Assembly (NCBI GenBank): GCA_005881295.1
Contig: VBHS01000033.1
Span: 1 to 11,805, forward strand
DNA length: 11,805 bases
From: Chloroflexota bacterium
GTDB lineage: Bacteria > Chloroflexota > Ktedonobacteria > Ktedonobacterales > Ktedonobacteraceae
Direction: 5' to 3'
The notes under the pieces were generated by a model. The model saw only the letters and a program-made list of their open reading frames with translations. It had not been told where the DNA came from and did no database searches. Made by a program: the position numbers and the translations under genes. Below are positions 5,245 through 11,805 of the stretch, piece after piece (positions within the stretch are counted from its first letter, which is position 1; the number at the start of each line of letters is the position of its first letter).

Positions 5245-6768
5245 GTGAAGGTTTCGGTTGAAAAATTGCCTACCAGTGAGGCTGTCCTTGATGTAGAATT
5301 GTCCTGGGACGAACTGGAAAAGGCTTCAGATAAAGCGTACCGCAAGTTGGTACAAAAAGTTGATGTGCAGGGCTTTCGCCGCGGCAAAGCACCGCGTTCT
5401 CTGCTCGAGCGCAAATTGGGTAAAGAATATATCTACCAGGAAGGTCTTGATGAACTGATTACCGAGACCTATCGCAACGCTATCAAGGAGCACGAACTGA
5501 ACCCCATTACGAAGCCCGAGTTGGATGCCCCTGTTTTTGAGATGGGTCAACCCTATCATTTCAGTGTGAAGGTGCCAATCATTACCCCTGTTGAACTCGG
5601 CGATTATCTCTCACTGCATTTTGAGCGCGAAGAAGCTGAGGTTACCTCCGAAGAGGTTGAGCGCGAGCTAGAGTCTATGCGCAACCGGCAGACCACCTGG
5701 TATGAGGTTGAGCGTCCCGCTGAATATGATGACCGTGTGACCGTTGATCTCGAACTTACTGTTGAAGAGAAGAACATCTCTGACCTGAAAGACAATCCGT
5801 TTGAACTCACACGGGAGCGACCCGGCATGTTCTCTGGTATGGATGAGCATATTGTCGGTATGAAGGCGGGAGAGAGCAAAGAGTTCACTACTGTTTTGCC
5901 AGAAGACTACAGTAACGAGAAACTGGCCGGAAAAGAAGGGCATTACAAGGTAACTCTACACAAGGTGGAGGTGAAAGAGGTTCCCGAACTTGACGATGCG
6001 CTGGCCAGCAAGGTCAGCGATGGTCAGTATAATAACCTGGAAGACCTGCGCAAGGCCATCAGCGATAGTATTCTCGAGAGTAAGCAGCGGCGTATTCGTG
6101 ATGATCTGCGCGAGAAAGTAGTCAATGCAGTTATCGAGCAGTCTAAGATTACTCTGCACCCCTTGCTTGTCCACGAAGAGGCCGAAGAGATGCTGCACCA
6201 GCTTTCGCATGTGCTGGAACAGCAGCGTATGTCGCTAGACCAATACCTGCTGATGATGAAGAAAACGCGGGAAGAGTACTTGAAGGACGTTGAACCCGAT
6301 GCTAAAAAGCGCGTCGAGCGCGAACTTGTACTGGACCAGGTAGCTAACCAGGAACAGGTCACCGTTTTACCGGAAGAAGTGGAGGCGTTTTTCCGCGCCT
6401 ATGAGCAGGCCGGTCAACCGATACAGCGCACAGAGGCACAGATCCGGGCGATAGTGATCAACTATCGTCGCGAGAAAACCATCACTCGCCTGGTAGAATT
6501 AACGACTGATCCTGATCCCACAGAGGAGGTCGCGGAGGGAGAAACCAGCATGGAGAATGCGGAGGCCGCAGCCCTTGCTGGTGAAACCGTCAACGTAGAA
6601 GATAATGTAAGCACGGAGACTGTCAACGCGGAAGATGCCATAAACACGGAGATTGAAGCTGTCAACACGGAGGATACCGTAAAGACAGAGACTGAAGAAG
6701 CACGTAGTCAATCGGACGAAGCTGAAGTGCGTGGAACAAATGACACTGCGGTTGATGTTGTAGAATAG
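5245..6768 (+). CDS. tig: Trigger factor, ribosome-associated chaperone
   Basis: Trigger factor binds the ribosome exit tunnel and helps new chains fold; many members also isomerise prolyl bonds. Seen in 507 residues: an N-terminal ribosome-binding domain with the signature GFRRGKAP (43-50), an FKBP-like PPIase domain at about 160-245, and a helical C-terminal chaperone domain to about 420. A tail of about 87 acidic residues follows, containing three imperfect 11-residue repeats (447-457, 458-468 and 469-481, the last with a two-residue insertion). The family is usually 430-480 residues, so the tail accounts for the extra length. The GTG at 5245 gives the conserved MKVSVEKLP opening; its GGAGG is only 4 bases away, a short spacing. 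clpX follows after 59 bases, so co-transcription is likely. Confidence 0.95.
   Translation: MKVSVEKLPTSEAVLDVELSWDELEKASDKAYRKLVQKVDVQGFRRGKAPRSLLERKLGKEYIYQEGLDELITETYRNAIKEHELNPITKPELDAPVFEMGQPYHFSVKVPIITPVELGDYLSLHFEREEAEVTSEEVERELESMRNRQTTWYEVERPAEYDDRVTVDLELTVEEKNISDLKDNPFELTRERPGMFSGMDEHIVGMKAGESKEFTTVLPEDYSNEKLAGKEGHYKVTLHKVEVKEVPELDDALASKVSDGQYNNLEDLRKAISDSILESKQRRIRDDLREKVVNAVIEQSKITLHPLLVHEEAEEMLHQLSHVLEQQRMSLDQYLLMMKKTREEYLKDVEPDAKKRVERELVLDQVANQEQVTVLPEEVEAFFRAYEQAGQPIQRTEAQIRAIVINYRREKTITRLVELTTDPDPTEEVAEGETSMENAEAAALAGETVNVEDNVSTETVNAEDAINTEIEAVNTEDTVKTETEEARSQSDEAEVRGTNDTAVDVVE
6583..6687 (+). repeat. Three imperfect 33-bp repeats in the tig 3' end
   Basis: Units at 6583-6615, 6616-6648 and 6649-6687 (the last with 6 extra bases) encode variants of E-T-V-N-x-E-D-x-x-x-T. 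They have diverged at the DNA level but keep period and reading frame, which suggests old tandem duplication within the acidic tail. Confidence 0.75.
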
Positions 6769-6827
6769 AGATATAGCGATCAGATGTGGCTCTCTAGCTG
6801 CGTATGAGGGAAAGGTAACAAATAAAC

Positions 6828-8105
6828 GTGGCAAACTCGAAAAATACGCGAATGACATACCGTTGCTCATTTTGCGGAAAGAGCCAGGATCAGGTGCAGC
6901 GGCTCATAGCAGGACCCGGTGGTGTCTATATCTGCGATGAGTGTATCGATCTCTGTCGTGAAATCATCGAAGAAGAGCAGGCTACGGTCACGAAGCCACG
7001 CCTCCAGACGGGCAAGATACCTGCTCCGAAGAAGATTTATGAGCAACTGAGTCAATACGTTATTGGACAGGAGCGAGCCAAAAAGACGCTGGCGGTGGCT
7101 GTATACAATCATTACAAGCGCATCGGCGTGGGTATGCAGATCGACGACGTTGAGCTTGGGAAGAGCAATATCCTGATGATTGGCCCGACCGGCTGTGGGA
7201 AAACGTTGCTTGCGCAGACGCTGGCCAAAGTACTGGACGTGCCTTTCTGTATTGCCGATGCGACGGCACTAACGGAGGCCGGCTATGTCGGTGAGGATGT
7301 CGAGAACATTCTGCTGCGGCTCATCCAGACGGCGGATTTTGATGTAGCGCGCGCCGAGCGAGGGATTGTGTATATTGACGAGATCGATAAAATCGCGCGC
7401 AAGTCAGACAATCCTTCGATCACCCGCGATGTTTCCGGCGAAGGTGTGCAACAGGCGCTGCTCAAGATTATCGAGGGTACCATCGCCAATGTGCCACCAC
7501 AGGGAGGGCGCAAGCATCCTCACCAGGATTTCATTCAGATCAACACCGCCAATATCCTCTTTATCTGTGGTGGAGCCTTTGAAGGGTTGGATAAAATCGT
7601 CGAGCAGCGCCTGGGCAGCAACAAGACAATGGGGTTCAGGGGTACCAGCTCTAAAGATGAAAAATCAGAAGAATCGATTTTAACCCATCTCATTCCCGAT
7701 GATCTCCTCAAGTACGGCTTAATTCCTGAGTTCGTGGGACGCTTACCGGTCCCCGTCTCGCTGGATAGCCTGAACAAAGAGGCTCTGATCCGCATCTTGA
7801 CCGAGCCGAAGAACGCAGTAATCAAACAGTATCAGAAGTTTTTGCAGCTTGACCGTGTTGAATTAGTCTTTACCAATGATGCTCTTGACGCTGCTGCGGA
7901 AGGTGCGCTCAAGCAGCGTACGGGAGCGCGGGGATTGCGCAGTATCATCGAGGATGTGCTGCTCGACGTGATGTACGAAATTCCATCGCGCGGGGATGTG
8001 AAGAAAGTCATCATCAACAGCGATGTGATCACTTCCCATCACAAACCTTTGCTTGAGACGCGCAGTAATCGAACAACTGCATATCCTGAAGATGAGTCTG
8101 CTTAA
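6828..8105 (+). CDS. clpX: ClpX, ATP-dependent unfoldase of the Clp protease
   Basis: ClpX is a hexameric AAA+ ATPase that unfolds tagged or native substrates and feeds them into ClpP. Seen in 425 residues: an N-terminal zinc-binding domain (Cys13, Cys16, Cys36, Cys39), Walker A GPTGCGKT (119-126), pore-1 loop GYVG (152-155), Walker B VYIDEID (181-187), RKH pore motif (228-230), a MGF tripeptide at the position of the IGF loop that docks on ClpP, and sensor 2 GARGLRS. Every key motif is present and length is normal. The GTG at 6828 is chosen because AAAGG lies upstream, although the spacing of about 12 bases is long; the ATG at 6852 has no Shine-Dalgarno sequence. It follows tig closely, but the clpP often found between them is missing. 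A strong terminator overlaps its stop codon. Confidence 0.97.
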   Translation: MANSKNTRMTYRCSFCGKSQDQVQRLIAGPGGVYICDECIDLCREIIEEEQATVTKPRLQTGKIPAPKKIYEQLSQYVIGQERAKKTLAVAVYNHYKRIGVGMQIDDVELGKSNILMIGPTGCGKTLLAQTLAKVLDVPFCIADATALTEAGYVGEDVENILLRLIQTADFDVARAERGIVYIDEIDKIARKSDNPSITRDVSGEGVQQALLKIIEGTIANVPPQGGRKHPHQDFIQINTANILFICGGAFEGLDKIVEQRLGSNKTMGFRGTSSKDEKSEESILTHLIPDDLLKYGLIPEFVGRLPVPVSLDSLNKEALIRILTEPKNAVIKQYQKFLQLDRVELVFTNDALDAAAEGALKQRTGARGLRSIIEDVLLDVMYEIPSRGDVKKVIINSDVITSHHKPLLETRSNRTTAYPEDESA

Positions 8106-8125
8106 TGCGGACTCATCAATTTTTT
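8091..8125 (+). terminator. Intrinsic terminator at the clpX stop
   Basis: GATGAGTCTGC (8091-8101) pairs with GCGGACTCATC (8107-8117) over 11 bp with one T-G pair and a 5-base loop, followed by six T residues (8120-8125). The left arm lies in the last clpX codons and the loop contains most of the stop codon. It should separate tig-clpX from lon. Confidence 0.9.
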
Positions 8126-8189
8126 GGCTTGTATGAAATTGATAGCATCGCTTTAGACCTATCTTTGGAAAGGAAACGGGCGGCAATTC

Positions 8190-9026
8190 ATGACTGAGCA
8201 GGAACGCCAGAAAGTATCCCTGGATACTGAAGAAGTGTATCCTCTCGTGGCGTTAAAAAATATGGTGGTTTTCCCCCGCACACGTATGACGCTAGCTATT
8301 GCACGAGAGAAGTCTGTACGTGCAGTTGAAGAAGCGATGATGCGGCCTGACCGCGCTTTGATCACAGCTCCTCAGCGTGATCCAGACATAGATGATCCTC
8401 AACCTAAAGATATCTATGATACAGGTGCCCTTGTCGAAATAACGACGATGCATCGCCAGCAGGATGGCAGCCTGCAGGTCCTGTTAAGTGGTTTACACCG
8501 TGTCAAAATCGAGGAATTTTTCGATCTCGAACCTTTTATGCGCGTCACTATCGATATCCCCCAGGAACCGCAGGCGCGTGGCGCCCAGGCGGATGCCCTC
8601 GTGCGCCATGCCACGAATCTCTTTGAGCATTATGCCCAATTGAACCGCCGCTTCTCAGTTGAAGATATTAACTCCATTGTGGCGATCAAGACGGCTGCGC
8701 GCCTTTCCGATATGCTCGCGGCACACCTGGTCACTGATACGCAGCAACAGCAGGATCTGCTGGATACGTTCGATCCATTGGAGCGTTTGGAGAAGATCTG
8801 CGTGATCATGGGCAATGAGATCGAGATTCTTGAACTGGAATCGACTATTCGCAGCCGTGTTCGCTCGCAGGTAGATCGCACACAGAAAGAATATTACCTG
8901 CGCGAGCAATTGCGGGCCATCCAGGAAGAATTGGGGATGGAGACCACCAGCGAGGTCGAGGAACTGCGGGCAAGAGTGAACGAAAAACACCTGCCTGCCG
9001 AGGCTATGGCGAAGATACGCAAATAG
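8190..9026 (+). CDS. lon: Lon protease, N-terminal fragment ended by in-frame TAG
   Basis: This is the substrate-recognition half of Lon, the ATP-dependent protease for misfolded and some regulatory proteins. The 278 residues contain the Lon N-terminal (LAN) domain, opening YPLVALKNMVVFP (17-29), and the start of the helical linker with the conserved KEYYLREQLRAIQEELG near 231-249. The frame stops at TAG 9024-9026 in the middle of the linker, in a segment where intact Lon has charged residues. The same frame continues directly with normal Lon sequence. The ATG at 8190 fits the family start, but AGGA is about 16 bases away, so initiation may be weak. With the clpX terminator upstream, lon should have its own promoter, though none is clear. 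Whether this piece is made as a stable protein is unknown. Confidence 0.85.
   Translation: MTEQERQKVSLDTEEVYPLVALKNMVVFPRTRMTLAIAREKSVRAVEEAMMRPDRALITAPQRDPDIDDPQPKDIYDTGALVEITTMHRQQDGSLQVLLSGLHRVKIEEFFDLEPFMRVTIDIPQEPQARGAQADALVRHATNLFEHYAQLNRRFSVEDINSIVAIKTAARLSDMLAAHLVTDTQQQQDLLDTFDPLERLEKICVIMGNEIEILELESTIRSRVRSQVDRTQKEYYLREQLRAIQEELGMETTSEVEELRARVNEKHLPAEAMAKIRK
9024..9026 (+). other. lon: In-frame amber codon inside lon
   Basis: TAG stands at codon 279, between KIRK and IDRLERTP. By recalled alignment with Lon of other bacteria, this position is usually Glu or similar, so a single change from GAG (or CAG/AAG) would explain it. No frameshift accompanies it; both flanks are in one frame and read as intact Lon. 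Other genes here (tig, the FmdB-type gene, the DUF4870 gene) end in TAG, so TAG is an ordinary stop in this genome. Confidence 0.95.
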
Positions 9027-9071
9027 ATCGACCGCCTGGAGCGCACTCCCGCGCAATCCGCCGAGGTAGCT

Positions 9072-10826
9072 GTGTTACGCTCCTACATCGACTGGGTACT
9101 GGCTCTTCCATGGAACGAACGGACCCAGGATCACTTTGAACTTGAAGAGACGCGGCGTATCCTCGACATGGACCATTATGGGCTGGAAGGCATCAAGGAG
9201 CGCATCATTGAATTCCTGGCGGTACGCCAGTTGCGACAACAGCTGGCCGATCGCGGTGGACATACGAAAAGTGAGAGTCAAGGGCAGATTCTTTGCTTCA
9301 TCGGTCCCCCTGGAGTCGGTAAAACATCCCTGGGGCACTCGATAGCCAACGCATTGGGGCGCAAGTTTGCCCGCATTTCGCTTGGTGGTGTGCATGACGA
9401 GGCGGAGATTCGCGGACATCGCCGCACCTATGTCGGCGCGCTGCCCGGGCGTATTATCCAGTCGATGAAGACTGTGGGCGTCAAAAACCCGGTTTTCCTT
9501 CTCGACGAAATCGACAAACTCTCTGCGGAGTATCGTGGTGATCCGGCCGCCGCACTGCTGGAAGTGCTGGATCCGGAGCAGAATAACACCTTTACCGATC
9601 ACTACCTGGAGATTCCGTACGATCTCTCGGAGGTGTTCTTCATCTGCACCGGGAATGTGAAGTACCAGATACCGCGGGCCCTTGCTGACCGCATGGATAT
9701 TATTGATCTTCCTGGCTATATGTTTGAGGAGAAGGTCATCATCGGGCAGCGGCACCTCCTGCCGAAGGTATTGAACGAGCATGGGCTAACCGCTGAACAG
9801 GTGAAGATTCCTCAGTCCGTCATGCAACATATCGTGTCGGATTACACTCGTGAGGCCGGTGTACGCAACCTGGAACGCCAGCTGGCCACTATCTGTCGCA
9901 AGGCCGCCCGGCGCATCATCGAGAGGCCAAAAACGTACCTACGCCTGACGACGAACACCCTGGAGCAATATCTGGGCCCTCCGCGTTACACATTCACCCT
10001 GGCCGAGCAAAAAACGCAGATCGGCATCGCTATGGGTTTAGCTGTTACAGAGAACGGAGGGATCTTACTACCCGTAGAGGTCGTCACGCTGGTGGGCAAA
10101 GGTGATTTACTGATTACAGGCCAGCTAGGCGATGTCATGCGCGAATCGGCGGTTGCCGCGCTGACTTATGTGCGCTCTCGGGCCAATATGCTGGATATTG
10201 ATCCGAATTTTCAAGAAAGTTGCGACCTGCATATTCATCTACCCGAAAATGCCATTCCCAAAGATGGTCCCTCGGCAGGTATCACCATCACGCTAGCATT
10301 GATTTCAGCAATTACCGGGCGTCCTATCCGCGAGAATATTGCTTTGACCGGAGAAATCACCTTGCACGGCCGTATACTGGGTGTGGGTGGATTGAAAGAG
10401 AAAGTGCTTGCCGCTCATCAAGCAAACATCAACCATTTGATCGTTCCGGCAGAGAATAAGAAAGATATGGCGGATATACCAGTTAAAATTCAGCGCCGCA
10501 TACGTTTTACTTTTGTAGAGACGATGGACCAGGTTATTGATATTGCACTGCTAGGCGCGTCTCATTCTGAGGCAGAAAGTGAGAACCAGAAGGGGGAAGT
10601 TTTAGCTGAACCTCGCCCATTGCAGATAGATGAACGGGTGGCGGGCAAACGTGACCAAACACAACGTCGTCCCGGTTTTCCCGTGGATGAGCAGCCTGAA
10701 GGAGATACAGACGAAAGTAATCCAACAACGATAATCATTCCCCAGGTCGATCATATCACACACGATTCTTACCCGAATTTACGGGCTAAGGAAGCTGATA
10801 CAGACGGCCCCTACCAGGGGGATTGA
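9072..10826 (+). CDS. lon: Lon protease, AAA+ and Ser/Lys protease fragment
   Basis: This holds the motor and protease parts of Lon. Numbered in the joined frame from 8190: the conserved SYIDWVLALPW opens the segment, Walker A GPPGVGKT is at 372-379, Walker B FLLDEID has Asp439-Glu440, and the S16 protease domain has PKDGPSAG with Ser695 and KEK with Lys738, 43 residues apart as in E. coli Lon. Thus the catalytic machinery is complete. From about 791 to 878 there is a polar, disordered tail not usual for Lon (family about 780-810 residues). If translated separately, the likely start is GTG 9072 with GAGG (9063-9066) 5 bases upstream, 45 bases after the TAG. If the stop is an error or is read through, this joins the upstream fragment as one 878-residue Lon. 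Confidence 0.85.
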   Translation: MLRSYIDWVLALPWNERTQDHFELEETRRILDMDHYGLEGIKERIIEFLAVRQLRQQLADRGGHTKSESQGQILCFIGPPGVGKTSLGHSIANALGRKFARISLGGVHDEAEIRGHRRTYVGALPGRIIQSMKTVGVKNPVFLLDEIDKLSAEYRGDPAAALLEVLDPEQNNTFTDHYLEIPYDLSEVFFICTGNVKYQIPRALADRMDIIDLPGYMFEEKVIIGQRHLLPKVLNEHGLTAEQVKIPQSVMQHIVSDYTREAGVRNLERQLATICRKAARRIIERPKTYLRLTTNTLEQYLGPPRYTFTLAEQKTQIGIAMGLAVTENGGILLPVEVVTLVGKGDLLITGQLGDVMRESAVAALTYVRSRANMLDIDPNFQESCDLHIHLPENAIPKDGPSAGITITLALISAITGRPIRENIALTGEITLHGRILGVGGLKEKVLAAHQANINHLIVPAENKKDMADIPVKIQRRIRFTFVETMDQVIDIALLGASHSEAESENQKGEVLAEPRPLQIDERVAGKRDQTQRRPGFPVDEQPEGDTDESNPTTIIIPQVDHITHDSYPNLRAKEADTDGPYQGD

Positions 10827-10863
10827 GAGGTGCCTCCCGTATATCTCCCCTTGTAATACAGTT

Positions 10864-10895
10864 GAAAAATGGTAGGTATTATTACCATTTCATTT
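10864..10895 (+). terminator. Candidate terminator after lon
   Basis: AAATGGTA (10867-10874) and TACCATTT (10883-10890) form an AT-rich 8-bp stem with an 8-base loop, A-rich before and with only broken T-runs after. It could terminate weakly in either direction. It lies about 40 bases past the lon stop. Confidence 0.35.
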
Positions 10896-10915
10896 GTGAG
10901 CAATTTAGTTCACAA
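10894..10915. promoter_or_regulatory. Operator-like dyad overlapping a -35 box
   Basis: TTGTGAGC (10894-10901) and GTTCACAA (10908-10915) form an inverted repeat, 7 of 8 matching, around AATTTA. The right arm contains the -35 TTCACA of the downstream promoter, which would suit a repressor. The TGTGA...TCACA pattern resembles sites of CRP/FNR-type proteins, but other dimeric regulators would fit too. Confidence 0.45.
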
Positions 10916-10937
10916 TACAAACCTTTCAGAGTATACT
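10909..10937 (+). promoter_or_regulatory. Promoter of the DUF4870 gene
   Basis: TTCACA (10909-10914, 5 of 6) and TATACT (10932-10937, 5 of 6) are separated by exactly 17 bases. Predicted start near 10944 gives a long leader of about 130 bases before the ATG. Confidence 0.68.
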
Positions 10938-10939
10938 AC

Positions 10940-11040
10940 GTAATACATAAGTAGAGGTAAGTGTGGAACCTGCATTTCGATGCTAAGGCTTCTACGATAT
11001 TGTATTACCAGTAGTGAAAGGAACAGTTTTTTTTTACTAC
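10940..11040 (+). ncRNA. Candidate structured leader RNA of the DUF4870 gene
   Basis: Nested pairings are visible: GTAATACA (10940-10947) with TGTATTAC (11001-11008); GTAGA (10951-10955) with TCTAC (10991-10995); and innermost CCT-GCAT (10969-10975) with ATGC-TA-AGG (10980-10988, TA bulged) capped by a TTCG tetraloop (10976-10979). A run of nine T residues follows at 11027-11035, and GTAGT (11011-11015) can pair with ACTAC (11036-11040). It is not a riboswitch class I recognise. The predicted start may lie inside the first arm, which weakens the outer stem. Confidence 0.38.
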
Positions 11041-11076
11041 ATGGTCTTATACCAGGCAGAAACGAGGAATACTTAC

Positions 11077-11718
11077 ATGAGTTGGAATCCTAACCAGGGC
11101 CAAGACCCAAATCAACCCAGTCAATATGGTGGCTATTCGCCGCCACCACAACCCCAGCAACCCCCACCGCAGCCAACTGACCCCTACAGTGGTCAACAGC
11201 CGGGCTATGGACAGCAGTATGGCGGACAACAGCCAGGCGGGCAGCAATATGGCGGACAGCAGCCCGGTGGACAGCAGTATGGAGGCTACCAACAGGGTGG
11301 CTATCAACAAGGTGGTTACCAGCAGGGGCCGTATGGAGTGCCTCCTGGCACCCAGAGCCCCCTTGGCCCTACCTCAATGGGAATGTCGCCCAACGTTGAA
11401 GCTGGCCTGAGTTACCTTTTCGGCTGGATAACGGGCTTGATTTTCTTCTTAGTGGAGAAGCAGAATCGTTTTGTGCGCTTTCACGCGATGCAGTCTATCC
11501 TGTTCTTTGGCGGCCTGACGCTGATCAATATTATTCTCAATGTCATTGGCGGTATCGGTATTCCTGGATTAGGGTTGCTCGCTGCTCTCGTTGGCATTGT
11601 AGGATTTGTAGGCTGGATCGTACTTTTGATCAACGGCTTCCAGGGCAAGTACTTCAAGTTGCCTATTATTGGGGATTACGCTGAGAAATATGCAAACCAG
11701 GGCACGCCAGGAATGTAG
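11077..11718 (+). CDS. DUF4870 (Tic20-like) membrane protein with Gln/Gly/Tyr-rich N-terminus
   Basis: A protein of 213 residues in two parts. The first 95 or so are low-complexity Gln, Gly, Tyr and Pro, including GQQYGGQQPG repeats and three QQGGY-like units, and should be disordered and cytoplasmic. From about 105 comes a DUF4870-type domain with likely membrane helices near 109-126, 140-160 and 166-187, and the family motif NRFVRFHAMQS between the first two. The function of the domain is unknown; it is distantly grouped with Tic20-like proteins. The ATG at 11077 is preferred because GAGGA lies 8 bases upstream; the GTG at 11014 would add 21 residues, reads through the T9 run and has no clear Shine-Dalgarno sequence. 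It has its own promoter, an operator-like dyad and a terminator-like hairpin after it, so it seems to be a single-gene unit. Confidence 0.88.
   Translation: MSWNPNQGQDPNQPSQYGGYSPPPQPQQPPPQPTDPYSGQQPGYGQQYGGQQPGGQQYGGQQPGGQQYGGYQQGGYQQGGYQQGPYGVPPGTQSPLGPTSMGMSPNVEAGLSYLFGWITGLIFFLVEKQNRFVRFHAMQSILFFGGLTLINIILNVIGGIGIPGLGLLAALVGIVGFVGWIVLLINGFQGKYFKLPIIGDYAEKYANQGTPGM
11209..11334 (+). repeat. Tandem 30-bp and 15-bp coding repeats
   Basis: Two near-identical 30-bp units (11209-11238, 11239-11268) encode GQQYGGQQPG, a partial third begins at 11269, and three 15-bp units (11290-11304, 11305-11319, 11320-11334) encode QQGGY-like pentapeptides. Differences are mainly at third codon positions, so the peptide repeat seems to be maintained. 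Confidence 0.8.
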
Positions 11719-11758
11719 GCAGTGGCAATAACTCCCTGAGAGGGGTTGTAATGCAAGC

Positions 11759-11801
11759 AAGAGGCTTCTACGCATTTGACAGATTTGTGTAGGAGTCTCT
11801 T
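11759..11801 (+). terminator. Terminator-like hairpin after the DUF4870 gene
   Basis: AAGAGGCTTCTAC (11759-11771) pairs with GTAGGAGTCTCTT (11789-11801) over 13 bp, including two G-T pairs, with a 17-base loop. The window ends at 11805, so a following T-run cannot be judged. Confidence 0.5.
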
Positions 11802-11805
11802 CGTT

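Noticed and set aside
9024..9026. Reassignment of TAG as a sense codon
   Set aside because: tig, the FmdB-type gene and the DUF4870 gene all end in TAG at natural family ends, and neither tRNA here is a suppressor.
9075..9782. 235-codon minus-strand open frame inside lon
   Set aside because: Antisense shadow of the conserved AAA+ region; no motif or Shine-Dalgarno support.
11014..11076. GTG start extending the DUF4870 protein by 21 residues
   Set aside because: It has no clear Shine-Dalgarno sequence and reads through the T9 run, whereas ATG 11077 has GAGGA at a good distance.
11776..11781. TTGACA near the right edge as a -35 box
   Set aside because: It lies in the loop of the terminator-like hairpin and no -10 box follows at 16-18 bases before the window ends.

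Overview
The window looks like a chromosomal housekeeping region of a soil-type Chloroflexota bacterium, most likely class Ktedonobacteria. That placement is inference, from the style of the trigger factor/ClpX/Lon block, the sensorless kinase, the Gln/Gly/Tyr-rich DUF4870 protein and the moderate GC content; no marker gene was compared. Nothing suggests a plasmid, prophage or CRISPR locus. The only mobile-type sequence is a short palindromic element upstream of uvrC.

Layout. Positions 1-354 hold the 5' part of a minus-strand gene for an unrecognised helical, TPR-like protein that runs off the left edge. Positions 355-824 are intergenic and contain a 155-bp MITE-like element with 26-bp terminal inverted repeats and a 33-bp perfect inner palindrome. 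Then, all on the plus strand, come uvrC (825-2828), an FmdB-type zinc-ribbon protein coupled to a 68-residue unknown (3082-3671), a soluble histidine kinase without sensor domain (3792-4565), a tRNA-Leu(UAG)/tRNA-Gly(GCC) pair with its own promoter and terminator (4620-4953), tig (5245-6768), clpX (6828-8105), lon broken by one in-frame amber codon (8190-10826), and a DUF4870 membrane protein with a structured leader (11077-11718).

How the genes fit together. Trigger factor folds nascent chains, ClpX unfolds substrates for ClpP, and Lon degrades misfolded proteins, so 5245-10826 is a protein quality-control block. clpP, often found between tig and clpX, is absent here. A strong terminator overlaps the clpX stop, so lon is probably transcribed separately. 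uvrC stands alone as a nucleotide-excision repair gene.

The most notable observation is lon: a single TAG at 9024-9026 separates the N-terminal substrate-binding part (278 residues) from an intact AAA+ and Ser/Lys protease part (584 residues) in the same frame. A GTG with a Shine-Dalgarno-like GAGG lies 45 bases downstream of the stop. This may be a nonsense mutation, a sequencing error, or a genuinely split or read-through Lon. Other points of interest are the MITE-like element, the nested-hairpin leader and the operator-like dyad ahead of the DUF4870 gene, an extra loop in UvrC, and a repeat-built acidic tail on trigger factor.
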